Source: Paraburkholderia sp. Tr-20389 | GTDB taxonomy: Bacteria; Pseudomonadota; Gammaproteobacteria; Burkholderiales; Burkholderiaceae | Reading direction: 5' to 3' | DNA: 64,000 bases | Assembly (NCBI RefSeq): GCF_017104565.1 | Contig: NZ_JAAGPD010000006.1 | Location: 1-64,000 of the forward strand | In this document: one piece after another, positions 8,819-17,777 of the stretch | How positions within the stretch are numbered: the first letter of the stretch is position 1 | Layout of the letters: every line of letters starts with the position of its first letter | Notes under the pieces: model-generated | What the model was told of the DNA's origin: nothing | The model's input: only the letters and a program-made list of their open reading frames with translations | Database searches by the model: none | Translations under genes and position numbers: made by a program

Positions 8819-10093
8819 ATGAACTCCGACTCTATCGTTGCGACGCCCGAGCGCGTCGCGTTACCCGGCGCACCCACGCGCCCCGCATCAACCGGCGTGG
8901 TGCCCGGCTCGGCGGATTTTCGCCGCATCAGCATCGCGCTGTTCCTCGCAGGTTTTTCCACGTTCTCGCTGCTGTATTGCGTGCAGCCGTTGCTGCCCGT
9001 TTTCGCCAGCGAATTCCATATCGGCGCGGCGCAGAGTTCTCTGGCGCTGTCGTTGTCGACCGGCTTCCTCGCGTTCTCGATTCTCTGTGCCGGCGCACTA
9101 TCGGAGCGTTTCGGACGACGCGGCCTGATCTTCGTATCGATGACGCTCGCCGCGCTCTTCAACGTCTGCGCGGCACTCGAAGCGAGCTGGCACAGCATTC
9201 TCGTCGCCCGCGCACTCGAAGGGCTCGCGCTCGGCGGCGTGCCCGCAGTGGCGATGGCCTATCTGGCGGAGGAAATCGATCCGCGCGGGCTCGGGTTGTC
9301 GATGGGTCTCTATGTCGGCGGCACCGCGTTCGGCGGCATGATCGGCCGCGTAGGCATGAGTTATATGAGCGATCATCTGTCGTGGCGCACCGCCATGCTG
9401 ACCATCGGCATCGTCGACGTGATCGCAGCGATCGCATTCGTGTTGTTGCTGCCTGGGTCACGCAACTTCGTGCGCCGCTCCGATCTGAGCCCCGCGCATC
9501 ATATAGCGCTGTGGCGCAAGCATCTGACGGCGTCGACCTTACCCGCCGTGTTCGCAATGGGATGCTTCGTGATGGGCGTGTTCGTCACGGTCTACAACTA
9601 CGCGGGCTTTCGACTGATGGCCGCGCCGTTCGATCTCAGCGCGACGCAAACGGGCCTGATCTTCTGCTCGTATCTGTTCGGTATCGTCGCGGCGTCCAGT
9701 GCGGGCGCACTCGCCGACCGCTGCGGACGCGGTCCCGTGCTGACGGCGGGCGTCGTGGTCGCGGCACTCGGACTCGCGTTGACCTTGATGCATGCGCTCG
9801 TGCCCGTCGTGCTCGGCATCATCGTGTTGACCATCGGCTTCTTCATCACGCACTCAGTGGCAAGCGGCTGGGTGGGACAACTCGCCGATGGCGCCAAAGG
9901 ACACGCAACCTCGCTCTATCTGCTTGCGTACTATCTCGGTTCGAGCGTGCTGGGTTCGTGGGGCGGCTGGTTCTGGCAGAACGGCCAATGGCCGTCGGTC
10001 GCGGGATTCGGCTTCGCGATGCTCGCCGTATGCGGAACGCTGACGTTGTATGTCGCGCGCGTGCAAACAACGAAGCTTGCACCCACACGCTGA
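8819..10093 (+). CDS. MFS transporter, YnfM-like
   Basis: A 424-residue major facilitator with a hydrophilic N-terminal leader of ~35 residues and then about twelve hydrophobic segments. Signature loops are GALSERFGRRGLIFVSM after helix two and GALADRCGRGPVLTAG in the second half. The overall pattern (LLYCVQPLLPVF at helix one) resembles the E. coli YnfM-type group of drug or metabolite exporters. I chose the ATG at 8819; an in-frame ATG at 8756 would run into the divergent promoter. A VOC-fold gene follows after 29 bases, and the LysR gene upstream is divergent. Confidence 0.85.
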   Translation: MNSDSIVATPERVALPGAPTRPASTGVVPGSADFRRISIALFLAGFSTFSLLYCVQPLLPVFASEFHIGAAQSSLALSLSTGFLAFSILCAGALSERFGRRGLIFVSMTLAALFNVCAALEASWHSILVARALEGLALGGVPAVAMAYLAEEIDPRGLGLSMGLYVGGTAFGGMIGRVGMSYMSDHLSWRTAMLTIGIVDVIAAIAFVLLLPGSRNFVRRSDLSPAHHIALWRKHLTASTLPAVFAMGCFVMGVFVTVYNYAGFRLMAAPFDLSATQTGLIFCSYLFGIVAASSAGALADRCGRGPVLTAGVVVAALGLALTLMHALVPVVLGIIVLTIGFFITHSVASGWVGQLADGAKGHATSLYLLAYYLGSSVLGSWGGWFWQNGQWPSVAGFGFAMLAVCGTLTLYVARVQTTKLAPTR

Positions 10094-10122
10094 TTCATGA
10101 TTCACACGCAAGGAGCCCTTTC

Positions 10123-10503
10123 ATGATCGATCATCTCGACCATCTGGTGCTGACCTGCACCCATGCCGAAGCCACGACGCGGTTCTACACGCAGGTCATG
10201 CAGATGCAACTGGAAACGTTCGGCGCGGGCCGCATCGCGTTCCGCTTCGGCAACCAGAAGATCAATTTGCACGTACGCGGCAGCGAATTCGAGCCGAAGG
10301 CGCATTTGCCCGTGCCGGGCGCGCTGGATCTGTGCTTCATCGCCTCGGTGCCGCTCGATCAGGTCATCGCACACCTTGCGGCATGCAACTGGCCGATTAT
10401 CGAAGGCCCTGTCGAACGAACGGGCGCGACACAGAAGATCCGCTCGGTGTATGTGCGAGATCCCGATCTGAATCTGATCGAGATCTCGGAACTGCTGGGT
10501 TGA
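10123..10503 (+). CDS. VOC-family (glyoxalase/dioxygenase fold) protein
   Basis: A 126-residue single-domain protein beginning MIDHLDHLVLTC, preceded by AAGGAG at 10110-10115. Two beta-alpha-beta-beta-beta modules are visible: the first ends around NLHVRGSEF, the second at VYVRDPDLNLIEISE, the hallmark end of the family. Candidate metal ligands are His4 or His7 and Glu121 of the LIEIS motif. Members include glyoxalase I, fosfomycin-resistance enzymes and ring-cleavage dioxygenases; the short form and context do not separate these. It probably shares a transcript with the MFS gene just upstream. Confidence 0.85.
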   Translation: MIDHLDHLVLTCTHAEATTRFYTQVMQMQLETFGAGRIAFRFGNQKINLHVRGSEFEPKAHLPVPGALDLCFIASVPLDQVIAHLAACNWPIIEGPVERTGATQKIRSVYVRDPDLNLIEISELLG

Positions 10504-10594
10504 TCCAGCGTCTCCGTGAGAAGTCGGTGGGCACGGATATCAGGAACGTGCCCGGCTTGCCGACGGTCGCGTGCCCGGCGCCCAGATCGCACGC

Positions 10595-10627
10595 TTTAAG
10601 CCACGTTTAATCCACGGTGCCTAGATT
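10595..10627 (+). promoter_or_regulatory. PmrA/QseB-like box with -10 element (box 1)
   Basis: TTTAAG (10595-10600), five bases, TTTAAT (10606-10611), ten bases, then TAGATT (10622-10627) as a -10 candidate. The two half sites fit the YTTAAK-N5-YTTAAK direct repeat bound by PmrA/BasR/QseB-type response regulators. The same arrangement recurs at 11214-11246. The gene served starts at 10695. Confidence 0.55.
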
Positions 10628-10694
10628 GCAGACACTCGCCCCGTTCAAGCGCATCTGCAATTGAACGGCCTTACCCTTCACGATGGAGATCGTC

Positions 10695-11150
10695 ATGAAC
10701 AGGTTCGCCAGAGCAGGCCTCGTTGCCGTCACACTCGCGCTCACGCAATCGGCGGTGAATGTCGCGTTTGCCGCGACGGAAAATCTGCCGCCGCTTCATC
10801 GACAGGGCGCGGTGACGTATCTGTCGGGCGGCATCGGCAGCGACCAGTCGGCTGCGCTCAAGGACGTGATGCATCAATACCCGCTCGTGCTCGAATTCGC
10901 GGGCAAATCGAATCAGGGTAACGAGTACCTCGCCGACGTTCCCGTCCACATCACCGACATGAACGGCACGACAATACTGAACGCAACCGCGCAGGGTCCA
11001 TTCATGCTGGCGTCGCTACCGGCTGGACGCTACAGGATCAGCGCGAGCTACGACGGCAAGACGCAACAGCGTGTGGTCGATATAACGCCGTCGGGACATA
11101 CGCAAACGCTCTTTCTGTGGCCTGCCGGATCGAATGGCGGCACCTCATAA
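10695..11150 (+). CDS. Secreted protein with carboxypeptidase-regulatory-like fold
   Basis: A 151-residue protein with a clear Sec signal peptide (MNRFARAGLVAVTLALTQSA, cleavage likely after VAFA). The mature part ends in a beta-sandwich-like segment (VPVHITDMNGTTILNATAQG, LASLPAGRYRISASYDGKTQQ) like the carboxypeptidase regulatory or transthyretin-like folds that bind surfaces or partners. The start is the ATG with GGAG at 10686-10689 ahead of it, rather than the ATG four codons earlier. A PmrA/QseB-like box lies about 70 bases upstream. It is presumably periplasmic; its precise role is unknown. Confidence 0.8.
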   Translation: MNRFARAGLVAVTLALTQSAVNVAFAATENLPPLHRQGAVTYLSGGIGSDQSAALKDVMHQYPLVLEFAGKSNQGNEYLADVPVHITDMNGTTILNATAQGPFMLASLPAGRYRISASYDGKTQQRVVDITPSGHTQTLFLWPAGSNGGTS

Positions 11151-11472
11151 GCGTGCCTTCACAATCGATCATCGAACTGCACAGCGCGACGCGAAGCGCA
11201 CACATTAGCCCGCTTTAAGATTCACTTAAGTGTTGCCGGCTAAGGTGAGCGCTCCGTCGCCTTTCACTGCACGGCAACCTCGCCGCACTCTTTACATGCC
11301 GTTCGATACGCCCTTCCGGTTTGCCGTCATTTTTACCGCGCTCTGCCTGCAGCTCGAGTAACGGCAGCACCCGTTTTACCTCCTCACCTCGACGCCACGC
11401 GTCTGTCAGTTCGCGCACGATGTCTGCTTCGTGCAACCGCCATCGCAGTACCCGCCGTTTCGACCTTCGATC
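11151..11472. other. Intergenic region upstream of the M23 peptidase gene
   Basis: About 320 bases without a credible gene. It carries PmrA/QseB-like box 2 at 11214-11246 and would give the peptidase operon a leader of over 200 bases. A short minus-strand open frame (11215-11436) overlaps this promoter and has no recognisable features. Confidence 0.55.
11214..11246 (+). promoter_or_regulatory. PmrA/QseB-like box with -10 element (box 2)
   Basis: TTTAAG (11214-11219), ATTCA, CTTAAG (11225-11230), ten bases, TAAGGT (11241-11246). The two half sites match YTTAAK-N5-YTTAAG exactly, and the spacing to the -10-like hexamer is identical to that of box 1. It faces the M23 peptidase / DD-endopeptidase pair. 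Confidence 0.6.
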
Positions 11473-12507
11473 ATGCCCCTTCCCGCATTTGTCGCGCCGT
11501 CGGCGCGCAGTGGCAAAGTCATTCTCGTGTGTGCGCTCAGTTCAGTTTGTGCAGCGCTGATCTTCTCGCCGCAGCACGCGAAGCATTCCGTCGATCAGGA
11601 TGATGCCGCCGGCGCGCCGTCCGCGTCGCCGAACCGCGAAGCCGCCGATACGGCGCGCGCTGCACAACCCGCACCCCAACCTGCCGCTCCCGCGCCTGCT
11701 TCCGAAGCAACGCCGCAACCCGTCGTCAGGTCGGCGACCATCAAAAGCAGCTTCGCGGAAGCGGCCCAGCGGCTCGGACTCGACAGCCGCACCGCTGCCT
11801 TGCTCGCGCATGCGTTCTCGGGCGAGATCGACTTCCGCCGCGACCTCAAGGCGGGCAACACGATCAGCCTCGTAGTCGATCCACCCGAAGCGGGCAACGC
11901 ATCGGCCCAATCGCAGCCGGCAACGCCGCTTGCCGTGCGCATCGCAACGGGCTCGACGTCGCACGAACTGTTTCTGTACCGCAACCTCGAAGGCAAGCCG
12001 TTCTATTACACGAAGGACGGCGCGAGCACGACGCCAGCGTTCTCGCGCTATCCGCTCGCGTATGAGCGTGTGTCGTCGGAATTCGCGCTGCGCCGCCTCG
12101 ATCCCGTCACACACCGCTGGCAAAGCCACGACGGCGTCGATCTCGCCGCGCCCGCAGGCACGCCCGTTCATGCGACGGCTCGCGGCACGGTCGCGTTCAT
12201 CGGCAGGCAAACGGGTTACGGCAAGGTGATCGTGCTGCGTAATCCACCGCCCTATCAGACCGTATTCGCGCATCTGTCGCGCTTCGCGAAAGGACTGCAT
12301 CGAGGCACCCAGGTACGGCGCGGCCAGGTGATCGGTTATGTCGGATCGACGGGTTGGGCGACGGGTCCGCATCTGCACTATGAAGTGCATGTCGATTCGG
12401 TGCCGAAGGATCCGTTGACCGTCGCGCTGCCTGGCAAGAATCCGCTCGACGCAACCGAGCGCGCTCAGTTCGCAAAAGAAGCCGACCGTCTCGCCGCTCT
12501 GCTCTGA
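11473..12507 (+). CDS. M23-family murein endopeptidase
   Basis: A 344-residue envelope protein. An N-terminal hydrophobic segment (~residues 15-31) acts as anchor or signal, and a Pro/Ala-rich linker (50-85) follows. An OapA/LysM-like helper region (~88-200) precedes the LytM peptidase domain (~205-330). Zinc ligands are visible as H219-D-G-V-D223 and H300-L-H302, so it should be active on peptidoglycan cross-bridges. The ATG at 11473 is preferred because it begins close to the membrane segment; an ATG 14 codons upstream is possible. A PBP7-like gene follows after 45 bases, making a cell-wall remodelling operon. Confidence 0.9.
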   Translation: MPLPAFVAPSARSGKVILVCALSSVCAALIFSPQHAKHSVDQDDAAGAPSASPNREAADTARAAQPAPQPAAPAPASEATPQPVVRSATIKSSFAEAAQRLGLDSRTAALLAHAFSGEIDFRRDLKAGNTISLVVDPPEAGNASAQSQPATPLAVRIATGSTSHELFLYRNLEGKPFYYTKDGASTTPAFSRYPLAYERVSSEFALRRLDPVTHRWQSHDGVDLAAPAGTPVHATARGTVAFIGRQTGYGKVIVLRNPPPYQTVFAHLSRFAKGLHRGTQVRRGQVIGYVGSTGWATGPHLHYEVHVDSVPKDPLTVALPGKNPLDATERAQFAKEADRLAALL

Positions 12508-12552
12508 CGACACTCACAACCAGGAACACACCGTGCCGCTCCCTCAACCGAC

Positions 12553-13377
12553 GTGCTGAAATTCCATCTCTTCCTCACGCTGCTGCTGATCGCGAGCCTC
12601 GTGCCCGCGATGGCCCATGCACGGCATGTCATATTCAAACCCGCCGTGAAGGCACGCGCCGCCATCGTCGTCGATATGACGACGGGTCGCACGCTCTATG
12701 CGAAACACGCCGACGAACGCCTTCCCATCGCGTCATTGACGAAGCTGCTGACCGCGATGGTCGTGCTCGACTCGAAGCGCTCGATGGTCAAGCCGCTGCG
12801 TGTCACGGATGCCGACGTCGACCGGTTGAAATGGTCGCGTTCGCGTCTGCCCGTTCGCTCGCTGCTCCTGCGCAGCACGCTGCTGCATATTGCGCTGATG
12901 TCGTCGGAAAACCGCGCCGCGTTTGCATTGAGCCGCGACTATCCGGGCGGGCGGCCGGGCTTCGTGCGCGCGATGAACCACACGGCGAAGCGGCTGCACA
13001 TGTCGCGCAGTCATTTCGTCGATCCGACGGGACTGTCGCCGCATAACGTTTCGACTGCGCGCGATCTCACGCGGCTCGTGCGCGCGGCCTATCGTTACCG
13101 CGTGATCCGCCGCTATTCGACGGCTCACGAAAAGCTGGTGCTGGGCGGGGACGGGCCGCTGATGTACCGCAACACGGACCCGCTCGTGCATCGTGCGTCG
13201 TGGCATGTCGGGCTGCAGAAGACCGGCTTCACCAACGAGGCCGGCCATTGTCTGATCATCGTGACGAACGTGCGCGGCCATCCGGTGCTGATCGTGCTGC
13301 TCGGCGATCCCGACGCGCAGGCTCACTTCCAGGATGCCGTCGATCTGCGCCGCTGGCTCGTCGCCTCGCATCGCTGA
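12553..13377 (+). CDS. pbpG: D-alanyl-D-alanine endopeptidase (PBP7/PbpG-like, S11 family)
   Basis: A 274-residue protein with a signal peptide (cleavage near AHA-R). The S11 catalytic motifs are complete: S61-L-T-K64, S118-E-N120 and K223-T-G225. It lacks the C-terminal beta domain and amphipathic anchor of PBP5/6, as expected for PBP7-type soluble endopeptidases that cut DD-crosslinks. The start is a GTG at 12553, since an upstream GTG is in another frame and closes quickly. It is co-transcribed with the M23 peptidase and so under the PmrA/QseB-like box. Confidence 0.88.
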   Translation: MLKFHLFLTLLLIASLVPAMAHARHVIFKPAVKARAAIVVDMTTGRTLYAKHADERLPIASLTKLLTAMVVLDSKRSMVKPLRVTDADVDRLKWSRSRLPVRSLLLRSTLLHIALMSSENRAAFALSRDYPGGRPGFVRAMNHTAKRLHMSRSHFVDPTGLSPHNVSTARDLTRLVRAAYRYRVIRRYSTAHEKLVLGGDGPLMYRNTDPLVHRASWHVGLQKTGFTNEAGHCLIIVTNVRGHPVLIVLLGDPDAQAHFQDAVDLRRWLVASHR

Positions 13378-13470
13378 CGCACACGTCCCACCCTCGTTCT
13401 TGCCGGATGCACGCGCCGCTGTACACTTCCGTGCAACGTCGCGCCGCCGACGATTTCTGAGCGATGCATC

Positions 13471-14397
13471 ATGGACCGGATTGACGCAATGAAGGTGTTC
13501 GTCGCGACGCTCGACGAAGGCAGCCTGGCCGGCGCGAGCCGCCGGCTCGGCCGTTCGCCTGCCGCCGTGAGCCGCGCCATTGCGTTCCTCGAAGCGCACG
13601 TCGGCTCGCCGCTCCTGCATCGCACCACGCGCACCATCAAGCTCAGCGAAGCCGGCGAACGTTATGCGGCCGCCTGCCGGCGCATCCTGACCGATCTGGA
13701 GGAAGCCGACCTGCTGGTAGCGGGCGAACGTTCCGCGCCGCGCGGCCTGCTGAATGTCACGGCGCCCGTTGCCGCCGGCCAGGACCTGCTGCGCCCGATC
13801 CTCGACGAGTTCATCGATGCGTATCCCGCCGTCTCTGTGCGCCTGCACATGCTCGACCGGCCCGTCAGTCTCATCGACGAAGGCATCGACGTCGCGCTGC
13901 GCATCGCGCATCTGCCCGATTCGACGCTGGTGGCGATACCCGTCGGCGAAGTGCGGCGCGTCGTGGCGGCAGCACCGCGCTATCTGACGAAGCATCCGCG
14001 CATCCGCGAACCTGCGGACCTCGCGGAACATCAGATCATTTCGATGACGCACTTCGGCCTCGACTCGTGGAGCTTTCCGCCGTCGGAAGGCTCGACCGTG
14101 CCGCAAGTCGTCAACTTCTCGCCGCGCCTGATCGTCAACAGCATCGACGCGGCTGCCGCCTCCGCCGTCGAGGGACGCGGCGTCACGCGCATGTTTTCCT
14201 ATCACATCGCGCAGCAGGTGAAGGACGGGCAACTGCGGATCGTCCTGCGCGACAGCGAGCACGCGCCCTTGCCCGTTCATCTCCTGACACCGCACGGCCG
14301 GCTTTCGGTGCCGAAAGTGCGCGCCTTCGTCGATTTCGCCACGCCGCGCCTGCGCCGCCAATTCAAGCAGCTCCAGCGCGCGACGGACCGCGATTAA
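13471..14397 (+). CDS. LysR-family transcriptional regulator
   Basis: A 308-residue regulator with an N-terminal helix-turn-helix (MDRIDAMKVFVATLDEGSLA, LGRSPAAVSRAIAFLE) and a LysR substrate domain (~90-295). The MDRIDAM start and the HVGSPLLHRTTRTIKLSEAG segment place it in the large DmlR/AaeR-like group common in Burkholderiales. It is followed in the same direction by an SDR gene after about 120 bases. Its target is not obvious; the SDR-MFS-MFS block downstream is the best guess. Confidence 0.92.
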   Translation: MDRIDAMKVFVATLDEGSLAGASRRLGRSPAAVSRAIAFLEAHVGSPLLHRTTRTIKLSEAGERYAAACRRILTDLEEADLLVAGERSAPRGLLNVTAPVAAGQDLLRPILDEFIDAYPAVSVRLHMLDRPVSLIDEGIDVALRIAHLPDSTLVAIPVGEVRRVVAAAPRYLTKHPRIREPADLAEHQIISMTHFGLDSWSFPPSEGSTVPQVVNFSPRLIVNSIDAAAASAVEGRGVTRMFSYHIAQQVKDGQLRIVLRDSEHAPLPVHLLTPHGRLSVPKVRAFVDFATPRLRRQFKQLQRATDRD

Positions 14398-14514
14398 ACC
14401 GGACTGCGGAAGAATGTCTGCCGTCGCGCGTGGATTCTCTCGGTAGTCGACTCAATCTAGACTTGCTCCATCGAGATCGGGCCTGAATGGCCCAATGAGT
14501 TCAAGGAGCAATTC

Positions 14515-15225
14515 ATGGGTGCCGAACAGAAAGTCGTGATCGTCACGGGCGCGTCGCAAGGTATCGGCGCAGGGCTGGTGAAGGCGTATCGCGACCGCAA
14601 CTTCCGCGTCGTCGCAACGTCCCGTTCGATTCGTCCCAGCGACGATCCGGATATCGCCACCGTGCAGGGCAATATCGCCGATGCCGAGACCGCACGGCGC
14701 GTAATCGCACTCGCACTCGAACGCTTCGGCCGGATCGACACGCTGGTCAACAACGCGGGCATCTTCATCGCCAAGCCCTTCGACGCGTACACGCCCGAAG
14801 ACTACGACGCCGTCATGTCGACCAACGTGAACGGCTTCTTTCACATCACGCAGCGCGCGCTGACGGAAATGAGCCGCAAGCGCAGCGGGCACATCGTGAA
14901 CATCACGGCAAGCCTCGTCGACCGCCCGCGTGCCGGGTTGCCCGCCGCCATGGCCGCATTGACCAAAGGCGGTCTGAATGCGGTGACGAAATCGCTCGCT
15001 ATCGAATACGCGCCGCTCGGCATTCGCGTCAACGCGGTCGCGCCCGGTGTCATCAAAACGCCGCTGCATCCGCAGGAACGACACGAAGCACTAGCCCGCT
15101 TTCATCCGCTTGGACATCTGGGCGAGGTCGCGGATATCGCCGAGGCCGTGCTTTATCTGGAATCGGCAGGTTTCGTGACGGGCGAGATTCTGCACGTGGA
15201 CGGCGGCAGCAACGTCGGCTCCTGA
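14515..15225 (+). CDS. SDR-family protein lacking the catalytic tyrosine
   Basis: A 236-residue classical short-chain dehydrogenase fold. It has the NAD(P) motif TGASQGIG (11-18), the NNAG motif (79-82), the structural Asn of the fourth helix (STNVNGFF) and the active-site Ser133 (NITAS). In the YxxxK position the sequence reads A147-A-L-T-K151, so the acid/base tyrosine is alanine while the lysine is kept. Reduction by the usual mechanism should fail, so the protein may bind a nucleotide as a sensor, scaffold or atypical enzyme. An AAGGAG precedes the ATG. Two MFS genes follow on the same strand. Confidence 0.85.
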   Translation: MGAEQKVVIVTGASQGIGAGLVKAYRDRNFRVVATSRSIRPSDDPDIATVQGNIADAETARRVIALALERFGRIDTLVNNAGIFIAKPFDAYTPEDYDAVMSTNVNGFFHITQRALTEMSRKRSGHIVNITASLVDRPRAGLPAAMAALTKGGLNAVTKSLAIEYAPLGIRVNAVAPGVIKTPLHPQERHEALARFHPLGHLGEVADIAEAVLYLESAGFVTGEILHVDGGSNVGS

Positions 15226-15265
15226 TAACGCAGCACGCAGACGTGAAGGAAGCACGGAGTCAACC

Positions 15266-16480
15266 ATGCAGCACACAGCTATTGAAGTATCGGCACCGCC
15301 TGTCTTCAACATCACACGCGGCACGGTCGCGGGGGCGAGCGCGAGCCTCGTCGGCATCGGGCTCGCACGCTTCGCGTACACGCCGCTGCTTCCCGCCATC
15401 ATCGACGCGCACTGGTTCGCGGCATCGACCGCTGCCTATCTCGGCGCGGCGAATCTGGGCGGTTACCTGGCAGGCGCGTTGCTGGGCGGCTACCTCGCGA
15501 AGCGCGCCAATGCAGCGACGGTGCTGCGCGCGATGATGTTGCTGGCGACGATCGCATTCGTCGCTTGCGCGTTCCCGCTGTCGTTCGTGTGGTTCTTCGT
15601 ATGGCGCTTCGCGTCTGGCCTTGCAGGCGGCGCGTTGATGGTGCTGGCCGCACCGACTGTGCTCGCACACGTGCCGCCATCGCGCCGCGGCCTCGTGAGC
15701 GGAGCGATTTTCGCGGGCATCGGCCTGGGCATCGCCGCATCGGGCACAGTCGTGCCGCTGTTGCTGCGCGAAGGCGTGACGCAGACGTGGCTCGGACTTG
15801 GCGCGATCGCGCTGCTGCTGACACTCGCCGCATGGAATGGCTGGCCGAAGCAGGATGCGCCTGTGCCCACGGCACACAGGCATCACGCAACGCATTCGAA
15901 ACCAGGCGGCTTCACCCTGCGCGCGCTCTATGCAGAGTACGCGCTCAACGCAGTCGGGCTCGTGCCGCACATGCTATTTCTCGTCGACTTCGTATCGCGC
16001 GGGCTCGGCAAGGGACTCGATACAGGCGCGCAATACTGGGTGCTGTTCGGCCTCGGTGCGATTGCGGGTCCGCTGCTGAGCGGACATCTCGCCGACCGCG
16101 CGGGTTTCGGACCCGCACTGCGCGCCGCATTCGTGATCCAGATCGTCGCCATCGCGTTGCCGCTGATCGGCACGGGCCCCGTACCGCTGATCGCCTCCAG
16201 CGTGTTGATGGGCGCCGCCGTGCCGGGTGTCGTGCCGCTCGCGCTCGGCCGCGTCAATGAACTGCTCGCGCATCATCCCGCCGCGCAAAAAGGCGCGTGG
16301 AGCACGGCCACCACGGCATTCGCGGTGTTACAGGCGGGCGCCGCGTATGGCATGTCGTTCCTCTTCACGCAGAACGGCGGCAATTACACGATGTTGTTCA
16401 TGATCGGCGCGGCGGCGCTCGCACTCGCGCTCGCCGTCGACCTGTTCGCGGCGCTGCGCGGCGACCCGGAAAGGGTTTGA
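15266..16480 (+). CDS. YbfB/YjiJ-family MFS transporter
   Basis: A 404-residue membrane protein. The first helix region (ASASLVGIGLARFAYTPLLP) is diagnostic for the YbfB/YjiJ (UPF0226) MFS group, followed by about eleven more hydrophobic segments and a central His-rich loop (HRHHATHS near residue 205). The substrate of this group is not established. The gene is 40 bases after the SDR and 34 before another MFS gene, with ribosome sites before each, so the three probably form one transcript. Confidence 0.88.
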   Translation: MQHTAIEVSAPPVFNITRGTVAGASASLVGIGLARFAYTPLLPAIIDAHWFAASTAAYLGAANLGGYLAGALLGGYLAKRANAATVLRAMMLLATIAFVACAFPLSFVWFFVWRFASGLAGGALMVLAAPTVLAHVPPSRRGLVSGAIFAGIGLGIAASGTVVPLLLREGVTQTWLGLGAIALLLTLAAWNGWPKQDAPVPTAHRHHATHSKPGGFTLRALYAEYALNAVGLVPHMLFLVDFVSRGLGKGLDTGAQYWVLFGLGAIAGPLLSGHLADRAGFGPALRAAFVIQIVAIALPLIGTGPVPLIASSVLMGAAVPGVVPLALGRVNELLAHHPAAQKGAWSTATTAFAVLQAGAAYGMSFLFTQNGGNYTMLFMIGAAALALALAVDLFAALRGDPERV

Positions 16481-16514
16481 GATACCTGCAACGTTTCATC
16501 GAAGGATAGATAGC

Positions 16515-17777
16515 ATGAACCAGCCCACGACCTCCGTTTCGCTGCGCAACGCACCGGATGTCCCGACTTTCAGTTACACGGAGCGCAATCAGCAGTACTG
16601 GATGCGCAATCTGTTCGTCTGCGTGTTCGGTTCGTTCACGACGCTCGTCAGCCTGAGCATGCTGCTGCCGTTTCTGCCGCTCTACGTGAAGCAACTTGGC
16701 GTGACATCGCAGGCCGATGTGATCCAGTGGTCGGGCGTCGCGTTCGGTGCGACCTTCCTCGGCACGGCCGTCACGGCGCCGCTGTGGGGCCGTCTCGCCG
16801 ACCGTTACGGACGCAAGCCGATGCTGATCCGCGCGGCTGTCGGCATGGCCGTGGTGATGTCGCTGATCGGGGTTGCGCACAACGTCTATGAACTCGTCGG
16901 GCTGCGTCTGGTTGCGGGTCTGGTCGGCGGCTATGCGTCAGCGTCGACCGTCATGGTCGGTACACAGGCGCCGCGCGAACGCGCGGGCTGGGCGCTGGGC
17001 CTGCTGTCGACGGGCGCGCTTGCGGGCGCCCTCGTCGGCCCGCTGATCGGCGGCCTGCTGCCGGGCTGGATCGGCATACGCGGCACGTTCTTCGCGGGCG
17101 GCGCGGTGATCGCCGTCGCCGCGCTGCTGACGATCTTCGTCGTTCAGGAAGACTTCCAGCCCGCCACCGATACCAGCCGCAAAGCCGCCCACGCCGCAGC
17201 CGACGCGAATGCGCCGCGCACCCGTTACGCCGTGATCGGCGCACTGCTCGCAACGGCGATGATGGTATTGCTCGCCAACATGTCGATCGAACCCATCATC
17301 ACGGTCTATGTGGGCAGCCTGGGCGTCGCGCCGGATCATCTGGCTCGCATTGCCGGTGTCGTGATGGCGTGCTCGGCGTTCGGCAGCATGTTCACGGCCG
17401 CGCGCCTCGGCGCACTCGCGGACCGGATCGGCGGTTGGAACGTGATCATCGGTTGCCTCGTCGTGACGGGCCTCGTGATGATTCCGCAAGCGTTCGTCCA
17501 GCAATGGTGGCAGTTGGCCGCGTTGCGCGCGCTGATGGGCATGTCGCTCGCCGGTCTCTTGCCGGCAATCGCGAAGCTCGCACGCCATGCCGTCGATGAA
17601 AGCCGCACGGGACAGATGCTCGGCTATCTGCAATCGGCGCAGTTCAGCGGCCAGGTGCTCGGCCCGGTGATCGGCGGCGAGATCGCCGTGCATCTCGGCA
17701 TGCACTCCGTGTTCTTCGCGACGGGCTCGCTGCTGGTGGTATGCGCGGGCTTCGCGCAGTGGGCGCGCGAGCGGTGA
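16515..17777 (+). CDS. MFS multidrug-type transporter
   Basis: A 420-residue major facilitator with a ~30-residue cytoplasmic N terminus. The motif A loop is GRLADRYGRKPMLIRAAVG, and a second-half counterpart is ARLGALADRIGGW. The helix-five region carries a motif C-like glycine-rich LLSTGALAGALVGPLIGGL, typical of proton antiporters that export drugs (TetA/MdtG-like). Together with the YbfB-type gene just upstream it makes a double transporter unit. The specific substrate is unknown. Confidence 0.88.
   Translation: MNQPTTSVSLRNAPDVPTFSYTERNQQYWMRNLFVCVFGSFTTLVSLSMLLPFLPLYVKQLGVTSQADVIQWSGVAFGATFLGTAVTAPLWGRLADRYGRKPMLIRAAVGMAVVMSLIGVAHNVYELVGLRLVAGLVGGYASASTVMVGTQAPRERAGWALGLLSTGALAGALVGPLIGGLLPGWIGIRGTFFAGGAVIAVAALLTIFVVQEDFQPATDTSRKAAHAAADANAPRTRYAVIGALLATAMMVLLANMSIEPIITVYVGSLGVAPDHLARIAGVVMACSAFGSMFTAARLGALADRIGGWNVIIGCLVVTGLVMIPQAFVQQWWQLAALRALMGMSLAGLLPAIAKLARHAVDESRTGQMLGYLQSAQFSGQVLGPVIGGEIAVHLGMHSVFFATGSLLVVCAGFAQWARER

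Noticed and set aside
10529-10553. Hairpin GGGCACG/CGTGCCC after the VOC gene as a terminator
   Set aside because: Seven-base stem but no following T tract; may be chance in GC-rich DNA.
11215-11436. 73-codon minus-strand frame
   Set aside because: Overlaps the PmrA/QseB-like box and the leader of the M23 gene; charged, low-complexity product.
12733-14361. Long minus-strand open frame opposite the DD-endopeptidase and LysR genes
   Set aside because: It is very rich in Arg, His, Asp and Gln, has no domain and mirrors well-supported genes on the plus strand; a shadow of high-GC codon use.
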